A stretch of DNA of 64,000 nucleotides from Pseudomonadota bacterium (GCA_021838715.1 JAKCCX010000002.1:29654-93653), one strand, 5' to 3'; shown: positions 1-11,116, numbered from the stretch's first letter. The notes: generated by a model not told the origin, from the letters alone. A program made the numbers and translations.

Positions 1-2
1 TC

Positions 3-1388
<1,386 letters not shown>

Positions 1389-1485
1389 AGACCGCCCCCG
1401 GTTGCGTGTGCGACCGGGCTTTGCCCCGGGCGGGGCCCGGGGCTTCGCCTGCGACGCATCCGGCAACCGCCACGAGAAGGAATCC

Positions 1486-2841
1486 ATGGCCGACGACGAC
1501 CTCCAGACGCGCAGCCTGCGCGCGGTCTGGCACCCCTGCACCCAGATGAAGCAGCACGAGCAGCTGCCGCTCGTCGCGCTCGCGCGCGGCGAGGGCGCCT
1601 GGCTCGTCGACACGCAAGGCCGGCGCCTGCTCGACGGCATCAGTTCCTGGTGGGTCAACCTGTTCGGACATGCCAACCCCCGCATCAACGCCGCGCTGCG
1701 CGAGCAGTTGGACACCCTCGAGCACGCCATGCTCGCCGGCTTCACCCACGGCCCGGTGGTGGCGCTTTCCGAACGGCTGTCGGCGCGGACCGGCGGCGTC
1801 CTCGGGCACTGCTTCTACGCATCGGATGGGGCGTCGGCGGTGGAGGTCGCGCTCAAGATGAGCCACCATGCCTGGCGCAACGCGGGGCGGCCGGAAAAGC
1901 GCGAGTTCGTCTGCGTGCGCGGGGACTATCACGGCGAAACCCTGGGTGCCCTGGGCGTGACCGACGTGCCGGTTTTCCGCGACGCCTACGGCAGCCTGCT
2001 CCAGGCCGCCCACGTCGTCGCCAGCCCGGACGCGCGGCAAGCCCATGCGCCCGTTCCGCCGGCGCTCGACGCCGCCGCCGACGCTGCCCGGCGCGCCCTC
2101 GCCGACGCCGAGCGCCTGTTCGCCGATCGCGCCGAGCGCATCGCCGCGATCGTCGTCGAGCCCCTGGTGCAGTGCGCCACCGGCATGGCCATGCATGACC
2201 CGTGCTATCTGCGCGAACTGCGCGCACTCTGCGACCGGTACGGCGTGCACCTCATCGCCGACGAGATCGCCGTCGGCTTCGGGCGGACGGGGACCTTCTT
2301 CGCCTGCGAGCAGGCCGGTGTGTGGCCGGACTTCCTCTGCCTGTCGAAGGGGATCAGCGGCGGCTATCTGCCGCTGTCCGTGGTGATGACGCGCGAGGAG
2401 ATCTACCGGGAGTTCTATTCCGACGCGGCATCGAAGGCGTTCTTGCACTCGCACTCCTATACCGGCAACCCGCTCGCCTGTCGGGCGGCGCTCGCCACCC
2501 TCGATATTTTCGAGGAGGACGCGGTACTCGAGCGCAACCGCGAACGCGGCGCGGCCCTGGCGGCGCGGCTGCGACCCTTGCGGGATGATCCGCGCGTCGA
2601 GCACGTGCGAAGCCGCGGCATGATCCATGCCTTCGATGTCCGCCCCGAAGCGCTGGGAGCGGACGCGTCGTCCTTCGCCCGGCGTTTCTTTACCGCCGCG
2701 CTCGATCGTGGCGTGCTGCTGCGGCCGATCGGGCGCACCGTGTACTGGATGCCGCCCTATGTCCTGACCGATGCGGAGTGCGCGCATCTCGCCGAGGCCA
2801 CGGCGGGCGCGCTGGATGACGCGCTGGATGGCGCGGCGTGA
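1486..2841 (+). CDS. bioA: adenosylmethionine-8-amino-7-oxononanoate aminotransferase
   Basis: This PLP enzyme makes 7,8-diaminopelargonate from KAPA, using S-adenosylmethionine as amino donor, in biotin synthesis. The start is ATG 1486 because GAGAAGGA sits just upstream and the product then begins MADDDLQTRSLRAVWHPCTQM, typical of BioA; the upstream in-frame extension is low-complexity and rejected. The protein has 451 residues. GISSWWVNLFGH and the PLP lysine near K288 (LSKGISGGYLPL) are visible. The stop overlaps the bioF GTG start (GTGA), implying translational coupling. With bioF and bioD it forms a compact bio operon; bioB and bioC are not in the window. Confidence 0.96.
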   Translation: MADDDLQTRSLRAVWHPCTQMKQHEQLPLVALARGEGAWLVDTQGRRLLDGISSWWVNLFGHANPRINAALREQLDTLEHAMLAGFTHGPVVALSERLSARTGGVLGHCFYASDGASAVEVALKMSHHAWRNAGRPEKREFVCVRGDYHGETLGALGVTDVPVFRDAYGSLLQAAHVVASPDARQAHAPVPPALDAAADAARRALADAERLFADRAERIAAIVVEPLVQCATGMAMHDPCYLRELRALCDRYGVHLIADEIAVGFGRTGTFFACEQAGVWPDFLCLSKGISGGYLPLSVVMTREEIYREFYSDAASKAFLHSHSYTGNPLACRAALATLDIFEEDAVLERNRERGAALAARLRPLRDDPRVEHVRSRGMIHAFDVRPEALGADASSFARRFFTAALDRGVLLRPIGRTVYWMPPYVLTDAECAHLAEATAGALDDALDGAA

Positions 2842-4088
2842 ACGGACTCGAAGATCTGCGGGCGCGCCTGGCGGCCCTGGACCAGCGGCAGTTGCGCCGG
2901 ACCCGTCGCATCGTGGAGGGCGCGTGGACGCCGGCGGCGCGACTGGCCGATCTCGATATGCCGCGCGGCGCCGGGCGCGAGGTGCTCGCTTTTTGCAGCA
3001 ATGATTATCTTGGTCTGGCCTCGCACCCTGCCGTGGTCGAGGCGCTGGCCGCGGGCGCGCGGCGATGCGGCGCCGGCAGCGGCGCCTCGCCCTTGATCAG
3101 CGGCCATAACGCGGCGCACCACGACCTCGAGGCGCGGTTCGCCGCGACCCAGTCGGCGCACATTCCGGCGGCGCGCGCCCTGCATTTCGGCACCGGCTAT
3201 CTGGCCAACCTCGCGGTGATCTCCGCGCTGGCCGATCGCGAGACCGAGGTCTTTTCCGAAGAACTCAATCATGCCTCGCTGATCGACGGCATCCGCCTCG
3301 CGTACGCGCGCCGCCGGGTCTATCCGCATGCGGACGCGGATGCGCTCGATGCGATGCTGCGGGCCAGCACGGCACGCCGCCGGGTGATCGTCACCGATGC
3401 GGTGTTTTCCATGGATGGCGACCTCGCGCCCTTGTCCGGGCTGCTGGCGCTGGCCGAGCGCCACGATGCCTGGCTGGTGATCGACGATGCGCACGGCTTC
3501 GGCGTGCTGGGGCCGGGCGGCCGCGGCTCCCTTGCGCATTTCGGCCTGCACTCGGATCGCATCGTGTATATGGCGACGCTGGGCAAGGCAATGGGCGTGG
3601 GGGGCGCCCTCGTGTGCGCGCACGACGATGTGATCGAGTGGCTGATCCAGCGGGCGCGGCCCTATATTTATTCGACCGCGGCGCCGCCCGCGCTCGCGGC
3701 AGCGGTGGCGGCGGCGTTCGACATCGCGCTGGGCGCGGAAGGAGAGGCGCTGCGCGCTGCGCTGCGCGCCCACGTCGCCCGACTGCGGGCGGCGTTCGGC
3801 GCCGCAACCGCCGGCTACACGGTCGGAGCCGCTGCCCCGCCGGGCGGGGGGTGGCGGTTGCTGTCGTCGCCGACGCCGATCCAGCCCATCGTGGTCGGCG
3901 GCAACGAAGCGGCGCTGGCGCTTGCCGCGGCCCTGCTGGACCGCGGCATCTGGGTGCCGGCGATCCGTCCGCCCACGGTGCCGGAAGGTACGGCGCGCCT
4001 GCGCGTGACGCTGTCGGCGGCGCATACCGCGGAGCAGGTCGAGCGATTGGCGACCGTCCTGCAGGACTTGGCGGCAAGGCCGGGGTGA
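2838..4088 (+). CDS. bioF: 8-amino-7-oxononanoate synthase
   Basis: BioF condenses pimeloyl-ACP/CoA with L-alanine to give KAPA, the step before BioA. The 416-residue protein is somewhat longer than the usual 385-390. It shows the alpha-oxoamine synthase hallmarks: FCSNDYLGLA, GAGSGASPLISGHNAAHHDLE, VIDDAHGFGVLGPGGRG and the PLP-lysine segment TLGKAMGVGGA (K near 250). A GTG start at 2838 overlaps the bioA stop by 4 nt. A short insertion (near residues 325-345, VGAAAPPGGGWRL) accounts for part of the extra length. bioD follows after 4 nt. Confidence 0.96.
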   Translation: MNGLEDLRARLAALDQRQLRRTRRIVEGAWTPAARLADLDMPRGAGREVLAFCSNDYLGLASHPAVVEALAAGARRCGAGSGASPLISGHNAAHHDLEARFAATQSAHIPAARALHFGTGYLANLAVISALADRETEVFSEELNHASLIDGIRLAYARRRVYPHADADALDAMLRASTARRRVIVTDAVFSMDGDLAPLSGLLALAERHDAWLVIDDAHGFGVLGPGGRGSLAHFGLHSDRIVYMATLGKAMGVGGALVCAHDDVIEWLIQRARPYIYSTAAPPALAAAVAAAFDIALGAEGEALRAALRAHVARLRAAFGAATAGYTVGAAAPPGGGWRLLSSPTPIQPIVVGGNEAALALAAALLDRGIWVPAIRPPTVPEGTARLRVTLSAAHTAEQVERLATVLQDLAARPG

Positions 4089-4092
4089 AAAC

Positions 4093-4770
4093 ATGGATGC
4101 GTGGTTCGTGACCGGTACCGACACCGGCGTCGGCAAGACCCTGATCGCGGCGGCCTTGGTTCATGCCCTGGTTCGTCGCGGGCGGCGGGCCGTCGGTATG
4201 AAGCCGGTTGCGGCCGGCGCCGAATGGCGGGACGGCGCGCTGCGCAACGAGGACGTGGAAACGCTGATCGCCGCGGCCAATGTCGCCGCCCCCCGCGAGG
4301 CGGTGTGTCCGGTGCTGCTTCCGCAGGCGGTGGCGCCGCATATCGCCGCGGAATCGGCGGGGGTCGGGATCGCCCGGCAGGTCATCGAAGCCGCGTTCGC
4401 CACGCTGCGGGCGCAGTCCGATGCGGTCGTGGTCGAGGGGGTCGGCGGGTTCCGCGTGCCGCTCGCCGCCGATTTCGATACCGCCGACCTTGCCCGCTGC
4501 CTGGACCTGCCCGTCGTGCTGGTGGTCGGCCTGCGGCTCGGCTGCCTGAATCACGCCCTGCTCAGCGCCGAGGCGATTGCGGCGCGCGGCCTGCGCCTGC
4601 AGGCCTGGGTGGCCAATCGGATCGATCCGGCGATGGCGGAGGCGGAGCGGAACCTCGCGACCTTGCGCCGCCTGCTGCCGGCGCCGTGCATGGGGGTCGT
4701 CCCCTACATGGCGCAGGCCGATTTCCGGAAGGTTGCGGACCTGCTGGACATCGGCGCGATCACCGGCTGA
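4093..4770 (+). CDS. bioD: dethiobiotin synthetase
   Basis: BioD closes the ureido ring of dethiobiotin from 7,8-diaminopelargonate, CO2 and ATP. The 225-residue protein begins with the family's P-loop, FVTGTDTGVGKTLIAAAL, followed by GMKPVAAG and the VVEGVGGFRVPL segment. ATG 4093 lies 4 nt after bioF. The gene ends the bio operon and converges on the Gly/Trp-rich gene 15 nt away. No clear terminator is visible in that short gap. Confidence 0.96.
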   Translation: MDAWFVTGTDTGVGKTLIAAALVHALVRRGRRAVGMKPVAAGAEWRDGALRNEDVETLIAAANVAAPREAVCPVLLPQAVAPHIAAESAGVGIARQVIEAAFATLRAQSDAVVVEGVGGFRVPLAADFDTADLARCLDLPVVLVVGLRLGCLNHALLSAEAIAARGLRLQAWVANRIDPAMAEAERNLATLRRLLPAPCMGVVPYMAQADFRKVADLLDIGAITG

Positions 4771-4785
4771 GGGCTGCGCCGTCGC

Positions 4786-5295
4786 CTATTGGCCCGCCGG
4801 CTTGGGCGTCACCTTCTTCCATCCCGAAGCGCAGGATTGCACATAGGGATAGTAGGTTTTGCTGCCCGGGCAGTAGTACCAGTAATACGACTGGGTCGGA
4901 ACCTGGGTCGGCGGCGGCGGGTTCACGACCACCGGGGGCGAGGTGTAATAGGGGTAGTAATAGGGAGAATACGGATAGATCGGCGCGCCCCAGCCCCACC
5001 ACAACGGGTCGTCGAATCCGATGCCCCAGCCCCAGCCGGGGCCGCCCCACCCCCAACCGGGGCCGCCCCACCCCCAACCCCATCCTCCTCGCCAGCCCCA
5101 GCCCCAGTCCCCGTCCCAGTCCCCGCGCCAGTAGCCGAAGCGCCCCCCGCCCGCGCGTCCGGAACCCTGGAAGCCGCCGCCATGAAACCCGCCCCCGCCC
5201 CCTCCGAAGGCGTGGCCGGGTGCGGCATGGGCCGCGCTGCACGCCGCCAGCGCGATCGGGAACAAAATGGCCCGTGCGAAAATCCGATAGTTCAT
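4786..5295 (-). CDS. secreted Gly/Trp-rich protein with C-terminal YYCPGSKTYYPYVQ module
   Basis: Function unknown. The 169-residue protein starts at an ATG preceded by GGAGAAAAAACC. It has a hydrophobic N-terminal signal ending either in a lipobox-like LAAC (Cys19) or an AHA|AP signal peptidase I site, so it could be a lipoprotein or a soluble periplasmic/secreted protein. A glycine-rich stretch with repeated GWGWGGP units follows, then a Tyr/Pro-rich part, and a C-terminal cysteine-containing module (YWYYCPGSKTYYPYVQ, then SGWKKV). From memory, this C-terminal module is common in small betaproteobacterial envelope proteins. It is divergent from the histidine kinase gene with a 77-nt gap. 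Confidence 0.8.
   Translation of the reverse strand: MNYRIFARAILFPIALAACSAAHAAPGHAFGGGGGGFHGGGFQGSGRAGGGRFGYWRGDWDGDWGWGWRGGWGWGWGGPGWGWGGPGWGWGIGFDDPLWWGWGAPIYPYSPYYYPYYTSPPVVVNPPPPTQVPTQSYYWYYCPGSKTYYPYVQSCASGWKKVTPKPAGQ
5036..5077 (-). repeat. two perfect 21-nt tandem repeats in the Gly/Trp-rich gene
   Basis: Positions 5036-5056 and 5057-5077 are identical and encode the heptad GWGWGGP twice; a degenerate third copy follows. Slippage at such a repeat would add or remove seven residues without changing frame. Confidence 0.9.
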
Positions 5296-5372
5296 GGTTT
5301 TTTCTCCATCTGCGCGGAATGAGTTCGGGCGATCCCGCGTGCATAGTGTGATCCCTTGAGCGGAAAATTTCT

Positions 5373-7070
5373 GTGACCATGCTTTTCGACCGGCTCGCGG
5401 GCGGGAAAATTCCAGGGTTCGCCCTGCGCGGGCCCCAATGGCTGGCGACGATCGCGCTGGGCCTGTTGTACGCGCTGTCGGGGCCCTTGACGGACCTCTT
5501 CCCGCATGCGCGGTTCGGGGTGCAGCCCTGGAGCGCGCATCCGGCGATCGCGCTGGTCATGGTCGTCTACGCCGGTGCCGGCGCCGCGCCGATCCTGTTT
5601 TCCGCTGTGCTGGCCTCCTGGTGGCTGGTGCCCGTTGCCGACACGGCGACGGGCGAGTTTTCCGCCGCCCTGGTGTTGACGGCGGTGTATCTGGGCGCAG
5701 GGCTGGCGCTGGACCGCACCACCAATTGGCGCAATCCGGAGCACGGCCTGCGCGACCTGGTGGGGTTCCTGGCGGTCGCCACCATCCTCGCGTTGCTGGT
5801 TTCCCTGGTCGACGGCACGCCGTCGGTGCTCTCCGGCGCGGTGGGCGGGCGGACCGAGCCGGTCCTGTTCCTGCGCCTGTTCGTCGCCAACCTGCTGGGG
5901 CTGGTGGTGCTCGCCCCGCTGCTGATGTACATCGCCGCCGACGGATTGCGCGCGGCGCTCGCCCGGTTGGCCGCGCGGGCGGCGCTGCGGGACAGCGTCC
6001 TGTTCCTCGTGGTTCAGGGAGGCATCCTCGAACTGGTGTTCGGCCTGCGTCTCTGGGACGAATTCCGCATGTCGTACCTGCTGTTCCTGCCGGTCGGGGT
6101 GGTTGCGATGCGCCTCGGGCTGCTCGGCGCGGCCCTTGCGCTGCCCTTGACCCAGGTGGGGATGCTGGCGGCGTTGTCCTGGACGGGGACGAGCACCGGG
6201 ACGGCCTTCGAATTCCAGTTGGCGATGCTGACCCTGTCGGTGACAGCGCTGGCGATGGGCGTTCTGGCCGACGACCAGCGTCGCGCCGCCGCCCGCATCG
6301 CCGAACATGAGCTGGCGTTGCGCGAACATGATCGTGCGCTGGCGCAGGCGCAGCGCACGGCGTCGACCGCCGAGCTCGCCGCCGCCCTGGCGCACGACCT
6401 CAGCCAGCCGCTTTCGGCGATCGGCACCTATGCCCGGGCCAGCCAGGTGCTGGCGCAACGCGGCGATGCGGATCGCAGCCAGTTGATCGACACGCTCGGC
6501 CGCATCGCGCAGGAGAGCGCCCGCGCCGGGCAGTACGTGCGGCGCATGCGCGACTTCTTCCGCACCGGCGTTTCGCATCAGGACCGGATCGCGGCGGCGG
6601 ACCTGATCGGCAATACCTACGAACATCTGAGCGACCGTGCCCGGCGGGCACGGATCCGCTGGCGTTCGCGGATCGAGCCGGGCCTGCCGCCGCTGCGGGT
6701 CGACGCGGTGCAGATGGGCGCCGTGCTCGCGAATCTGCTGAACAACGCCTATGATGCCCTCGCCGATTGGCAGGGTCCGCGCGAAATCCGATGCGATGCC
6801 TACCGGATCCAGGAGGGAACGAGGACGATGCTGCGGATCCGGGTGCAGGATACTGGGCCCGGTATCGCGTCGGAGGTTCGCGAGCGGCTTTTCACGCCGC
6901 TGGCGACCACCAAGCCGGGGGGGATGGGGCTGGGCTTGGCGCTGTCCCGCTCGATCACGGAGCGGCAGGAGGGCCGCCTCTGGTTCGATCCGGAGGCGGA
7001 GCGCACGACGTTTTGTCTGGATCTGCCGGTCCAGGACCCGGAATCGCCGGGAACGCATGGCGATACGTGA
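5373..7070 (+). CDS. membrane-bound sensor histidine kinase (MASE1-like sensor, FixL/DctB-type kinase)
   Basis: The 565-residue protein has several membrane segments in residues about 20-300, resembling MASE1-type integral sensor domains. A short coiled coil follows, then a kinase core: H-box ALAHDLSQPLSAIGTYA with predicted phospho-acceptor His341, N-box NLLNNAYDAL, G1 DTGPGIA and G2 GGMGLGLALSRS. The HDLSQPL form of the H-box is typical of kinases paired with FixJ/TtrR-class regulators, and such a regulator is encoded convergently 131 nt downstream. GTG 5373 is chosen because GGAA lies 7 nt upstream; ATG 5379 is an alternative. The ligand is unknown. Confidence 0.85.
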   Translation: MTMLFDRLAGGKIPGFALRGPQWLATIALGLLYALSGPLTDLFPHARFGVQPWSAHPAIALVMVVYAGAGAAPILFSAVLASWWLVPVADTATGEFSAALVLTAVYLGAGLALDRTTNWRNPEHGLRDLVGFLAVATILALLVSLVDGTPSVLSGAVGGRTEPVLFLRLFVANLLGLVVLAPLLMYIAADGLRAALARLAARAALRDSVLFLVVQGGILELVFGLRLWDEFRMSYLLFLPVGVVAMRLGLLGAALALPLTQVGMLAALSWTGTSTGTAFEFQLAMLTLSVTALAMGVLADDQRRAAARIAEHELALREHDRALAQAQRTASTAELAAALAHDLSQPLSAIGTYARASQVLAQRGDADRSQLIDTLGRIAQESARAGQYVRRMRDFFRTGVSHQDRIAAADLIGNTYEHLSDRARRARIRWRSRIEPGLPPLRVDAVQMGAVLANLLNNAYDALADWQGPREIRCDAYRIQEGTRTMLRIRVQDTGPGIASEVRERLFTPLATTKPGGMGLGLALSRSITERQEGRLWFDPEAERTTFCLDLPVQDPESPGTHGDT

Positions 7071-7201
7071 AGCCCTTACGAATTCGCCGCTTTTGGCGGG
7101 CGGACAAGATCGCTAAGGTTGCGCGTTCGCCGAAAAGGCCGCGGCTTCGGTTTGTACGGTATGCGGGCTCCCGCTTGGAAGCCCGATTCAATTGCGAGGT
7201 T

Positions 7202-7828
7202 TCAGTGTCGGGTATTTTCTGTCGGCTCATGCAGCGGTTGCACGAGCCGGACCAGGTCGGGAATGCGGCGGACGTCGAGTTTGTGCATCAGTCTCGCCTT
7301 GTAGACTTCGACGGTTCGCGCGCTGATTCCCAACTCCACCGCGATTTCCCGGTTATGCCGTCCGGCCACCACCAAGTCCATCACCTCGCGTTCGCGCGAG
7401 GTCAGGCGTGCCACCCGTTCGGCGACCCGCTCGGACTCGCGTTCGGATTCCCAGTATCGTTCGTCGCGCGCGATGGCCGCGTCGACCACTTCCACCAGGC
7501 GGTCGTTGTCGACGGGTTTTTCGAGAAAGTCGAATGCGCCGGCCTTGAGGGCGTTGCGCGCGGTGGGTACGTCGCCGTGCGCGGTCAGGAAGAGCACCGG
7601 CAGACGGATCTGTTTTTCCGCCAGACGGTTCTGGAGTTGCAGACCGTTCATGCTTCCCAACTGCACGTCGAGAATCGCGCAGCCGCGGCAGTTGCCGTCG
7701 ACATGCGCGAGAAACGATTCGGCGGAATCGAACACCTGGGTCGCGAGGCCGCGGAATCCGAGCCACATGGCGAGGGATCGGCGGACTGCGTCGTCGTCAT
7801 CGACGATGTATACGGTGGGTCGGTACAT
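7202..7828 (-). CDS. FixJ/NarL-type response regulator
   Basis: The 208-residue protein has a receiver domain (acidic cluster DDDD at 10-13, phospho-acceptor Asp54 in LDVQL, LTAHGD, conserved Lys in FLEKPVD). A C-terminal LuxR helix-turn-helix follows (LTSREREVMDLVVAGRHNREIA, then ISARTVEVYKARLMHKL). It very probably receives phosphate from the kinase at 5373-7070, which converges on it. It is divergent from the RND pump gene with only 45 nt between starts, so one shared regulatory region may serve both. Control of the pump is an inference from position. Confidence 0.88.
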   Translation of the reverse strand: MYRPTVYIVDDDDAVRRSLAMWLGFRGLATQVFDSAESFLAHVDGNCRGCAILDVQLGSMNGLQLQNRLAEKQIRLPVLFLTAHGDVPTARNALKAGAFDFLEKPVDNDRLVEVVDAAIARDERYWESERESERVAERVARLTSREREVMDLVVAGRHNREIAVELGISARTVEVYKARLMHKLDVRRIPDLVRLVQPLHEPTENTRH

Positions 7829-7873
7829 GGCTGAGATTATCCTTTATTGGTTTCTTGGAAAACGAGAGCAATC

Positions 7874-10800
7874 GTGTCCCTGGTTGATTTTGTCCTAAAA
7901 AGACCGTACACAGTTCCCGCCGTTCTGATTCTGATCTGCATGTTGGGGATCGGAGCCGCACTGCGCATGCCGGTCGACATCTTCCCCGAGATCGACATCC
8001 CGGTGGTCAGCGTCGTCTGGACCTACAACGGCATGAGCGCGGAGGACATGCAGAACCGCATCATCACGCTGCATGAGCGCCAGATGGCCTCGCTGGTCGA
8101 CGACATCGAGCGCATCGATGCGACGAGCTATTACGGCGTGGGCGTCGAGAAGGTCTACCTCCACGAAGGCGCAAACGTCTCGCGGGCGGTGGCGCAGGTC
8201 GCCAGCTCGGCCCTGGTGGTGTTGAAGTACATGCCCTACGGCATCACGCCGCCGATGGTGATCCGCTACGGCGCCACCGACGTGCCGATCATCCAGTTGA
8301 GCCTGTCGAGCAAGACGCTGCCCGACACCAAGCTCAACGACCTGGGGCAGAACATCATCCGCCCGGCGCTCGCCGTGGTCCATGGCGCCGAGGTGCCGTA
8401 TCCCTACGGCGGCAAGCCGCGGGTCATCATGGCCGACCTCGATGAGCGTGCGCTGCAGGCGCGAGGCCTCACGCCCGCCGACATCGCCAAGGCGCTGTTG
8501 CACCAGAACGTGATCCTGCCGGCCGGCGACGTCAAGATCGGCCACAAGGACTACACCTTGACGATGAACAACAGCCCCAATGTCATCGACGAGATCAACT
8601 CCTTCCCGGTGGGCGAGATCAACAACAAGACCATCTTCATGCGCGACGTCGCGCGGGTGCACGACGGCTTCCAGATCCAGACCAACTCGGTGGCGGTCAA
8701 CGGCCGGCCCGGCGCGCTGATGACGATCCGCAAGACCGGCGGCGTCTCCACGCTCTCGGTGATCAACGGCATCCGCGCGGTCCTGCCCTACATGAATCGC
8801 ATCATGCCCAAGGGCGTGAAGATCACGCCGCTGTTCGACCAGTCGGTGTTCGTCAAGGCGGCGCTCAACAGCGTGGCGATGGGCGGCGCGATGGCGGCGG
8901 GACTGACGGCGATGATGATCCTGCTCTTCCTCGGCAACTGGCGGCTGACGCTCATCATCCTGGCGGCGATCCCGCTGTCGATCGTCACCGCCGTGCTCAT
9001 CATGTACGTCGGGGGCAACACGCTCAACACCATGACGCTGGGCGGATTCTCGCTCGCGGTGGGGATCCTGGTCGACAACGGCACGGTGGTGATCGAGAAC
9101 ATCGAGCGCCACGTGCGCACCGGGGCCGGGCTGCACAAGGCCATCCTGCGCGGCTGCGGCGAAGTCGGCGTTCCGACCATGTTGGCGACGCTGTGCATCT
9201 GCATCGTGTTCATCCCGGTGTTCCTGCTGCAGGGAACGGCCAAGTACCTGTTCTCGCCGCTGTCGCTGTCGGTGATCTGCTCCCTGCTGGCGAGCCTGGC
9301 GCTGTCGTTCACGATGGTGCCGCTGCTCTTCAAGTACCTGATGCGCGCCTCGGTCGAGGCCCATGCCAAGCACGAGCATGCCGCGCACGACGTTGCGCAC
9401 GCGGGGAAGGCCGAGACGCCGACCGTGCTGGGGCGGATCGGCAACGCGCTCTACGGCATCCACCTCGCATTCGAGCACGGCTTCACCGTGTTCCGCGAGG
9501 GCTATCGCAATGCCGTTTCCTGGGCGGTGACGCGGCCGAAGACGGTGATCGCCTTCTTCGTCGGCCTGATGGTGGTCTCGCTTTCGCTCTTCCCTTTCCT
9601 CGGCCGCGACTTCTTCCCGCAGGTCGATGCCGGGCAGATGCGGTTGCATGTGCGCGCGCCTTCGGGAACGCGGATCGAGCAGACGCAGGCGTATTTCGCG
9701 CAGGTGGAAGGTTCGATCCGCAAGATCGTCGGCAACGACCAGATCTCGGTGATCCTGGACAACATCGGCCTGCCGTATAGCGGGATCAACATGGCGCTGT
9801 CCGATTCGGCGACGGTGGGTCCGATGGACGGCGAAATCCTGATCTCGCTCAACAAGGAGCACAAGCCCACCGCCGGCTTCGTCGCCGAATTGCGTCGCAA
9901 GCTGCCGCGCGAGTTCCCCGAACTGACCTTCTTCTTCCAGCCCGCGGACATCGTCGACCAGGTGCTCAATTTCGGGCAGCCTGCGCCGATCGACATCCAG
10001 GTCTCCGGCTACAACAGCGACGCGACCTACGACGTGGCGAAGCGCATCATGCGCGACATCGCCAAGCTCCCCGGCATCGTCGATTCGCACGTCTTCCAGG
10101 TTCCGGATTCGCCGTCGCTCACGATCGACGTCGATCGCGCGCTGGCGACCGATGTCGGCGTGAACCAGCTCGCGAGCGCCAACAGCGTGCTGGTGGCGAC
10201 CAACTCCAGTGCGCAGCTGGCGCCGAATTTCTGGGTCGATCCGCGCAACGCCGTGAGCTACCCGCTGGTGGTGCAGGTGCCCCAGTACAAGATCGACACC
10301 GGTCCGGATCTCTGGACGATTCCGGTCAAGACCAAGCCCGGCGATCCGCGGCAGCTGCTCATGAACGTGTCCAAGTTCGGCCGGGCGCCGGTTCCGCTGG
10401 TGGCGTCGCAGCACAACATCCGCCCGGTGTTCGACGTGCAGGCGGACGTGCAGGGCACCGACCTGGCCTCGGCCGCGAAGGAGATCAACCAGGTGCTCGA
10501 TCGCGATCGGCCGCCGCCCGCCAAGGCGATCAAGGTCACGCTTTCCGGGCAGATCGATACCATGCAGCAGAGCTACACCGGCCTTTTCACCGGGATCGCC
10601 CTCGCCGTGGTGCTGGTCTATCTCTTCCTCGTGATCAACTTCCAGAGCTGGATCGATCCGCTGATCGTGATCACTGCGGTGCCGTTCGCGCTGGGAGGGG
10701 TGATGTGGATGCTCTTCCTCACCCGTACCCATCTGAGCGTCCCGGCGTTGATGGGCACCCTGATGTGCATCGGCCTGACCACCGCAAACAGTATTCTGGT

Positions 10801-11116
10801 CGTGACCTTTGCCAACCAGCGGATGGACAAGGGCGACGATTCGCTCACTGCCGCGGTTTCGGCCGGTTACATGCGCCTGCGGCCGGTGCTGATGACCGCG
10901 GGCGCGATGATCCTGGGCATGATCCCGATGGCGCTTGGTGTTGGCGAGGGCGGTGAGCAGAACGCGCCGCTCGCCCGTGCGGTGGTCGGCGGTCTGCTCT
11001 TCGCGACCTTTGCCACCCTGGTTTTCGTTCCGACGATGTACCGGCTGCTGCGGCGCCGGCCGTCGGGTTTGGTTCCGCATATTCCCCACATGAACATGGA
11101 GAGAGGTACACCGTGA
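7874..11116 (+). CDS. RND efflux transporter, HAE1/AcrB family
   Basis: This is the inner-membrane proton-driven pump of a tripartite efflux system. GTG 7874 gives 1080 residues beginning MSLVDFVLKRPYTVPAVL, the usual start just before the first transmembrane helix. An upstream ATG would add nine atypical residues. The usual pattern of one helix, a large periplasmic loop, then helices is present twice; transmembrane segments include the GILVDNGTVVIENIER region (near residue 405). The C-terminus carries MLGMIPMAL-type and GGLLFATFATLVFVPTMY segments. It overlaps the adaptor gene by 4 nt (GTGA). Substrate is not predictable; sequence style suggests the HAE1 rather than the heavy-metal branch. 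Confidence 0.93.
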   Translation: MSLVDFVLKRPYTVPAVLILICMLGIGAALRMPVDIFPEIDIPVVSVVWTYNGMSAEDMQNRIITLHERQMASLVDDIERIDATSYYGVGVEKVYLHEGANVSRAVAQVASSALVVLKYMPYGITPPMVIRYGATDVPIIQLSLSSKTLPDTKLNDLGQNIIRPALAVVHGAEVPYPYGGKPRVIMADLDERALQARGLTPADIAKALLHQNVILPAGDVKIGHKDYTLTMNNSPNVIDEINSFPVGEINNKTIFMRDVARVHDGFQIQTNSVAVNGRPGALMTIRKTGGVSTLSVINGIRAVLPYMNRIMPKGVKITPLFDQSVFVKAALNSVAMGGAMAAGLTAMMILLFLGNWRLTLIILAAIPLSIVTAVLIMYVGGNTLNTMTLGGFSLAVGILVDNGTVVIENIERHVRTGAGLHKAILRGCGEVGVPTMLATLCICIVFIPVFLLQGTAKYLFSPLSLSVICSLLASLALSFTMVPLLFKYLMRASVEAHAKHEHAAHDVAHAGKAETPTVLGRIGNALYGIHLAFEHGFTVFREGYRNAVSWAVTRPKTVIAFFVGLMVVSLSLFPFLGRDFFPQVDAGQMRLHVRAPSGTRIEQTQAYFAQVEGSIRKIVGNDQISVILDNIGLPYSGINMALSDSATVGPMDGEILISLNKEHKPTAGFVAELRRKLPREFPELTFFFQPADIVDQVLNFGQPAPIDIQVSGYNSDATYDVAKRIMRDIAKLPGIVDSHVFQVPDSPSLTIDVDRALATDVGVNQLASANSVLVATNSSAQLAPNFWVDPRNAVSYPLVVQVPQYKIDTGPDLWTIPVKTKPGDPRQLLMNVSKFGRAPVPLVASQHNIRPVFDVQADVQGTDLASAAKEINQVLDRDRPPPAKAIKVTLSGQIDTMQQSYTGLFTGIALAVVLVYLFLVINFQSWIDPLIVITAVPFALGGVMWMLFLTRTHLSVPALMGTLMCIGLTTANSILVVTFANQRMDKGDDSLTAAVSAGYMRLRPVLMTAGAMILGMIPMALGVGEGGEQNAPLARAVVGGLLFATFATLVFVPTMYRLLRRRPSGLVPHIPHMNMERGTP

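Noticed and set aside
1389..1485. Terminator between the acyl-CoA ligase and bioA
   Set aside because: The segment is a GC-rich run of GGGCTTTGCCCC-like palindromes but has no T-run and several mutually exclusive folds.
4101..5351. 416-codon plus-strand frame running from bioD into the Gly/Trp-rich gene
   Set aside because: It is out of frame with bioD and antisense to the Gly/Trp-rich gene; Arg/Pro-rich shadow.
7071..7201. Terminator between the converging kinase and regulator
   Set aside because: Only a 4-bp stem (CGCC/GGCG) and scattered short palindromes without a T-run are visible.
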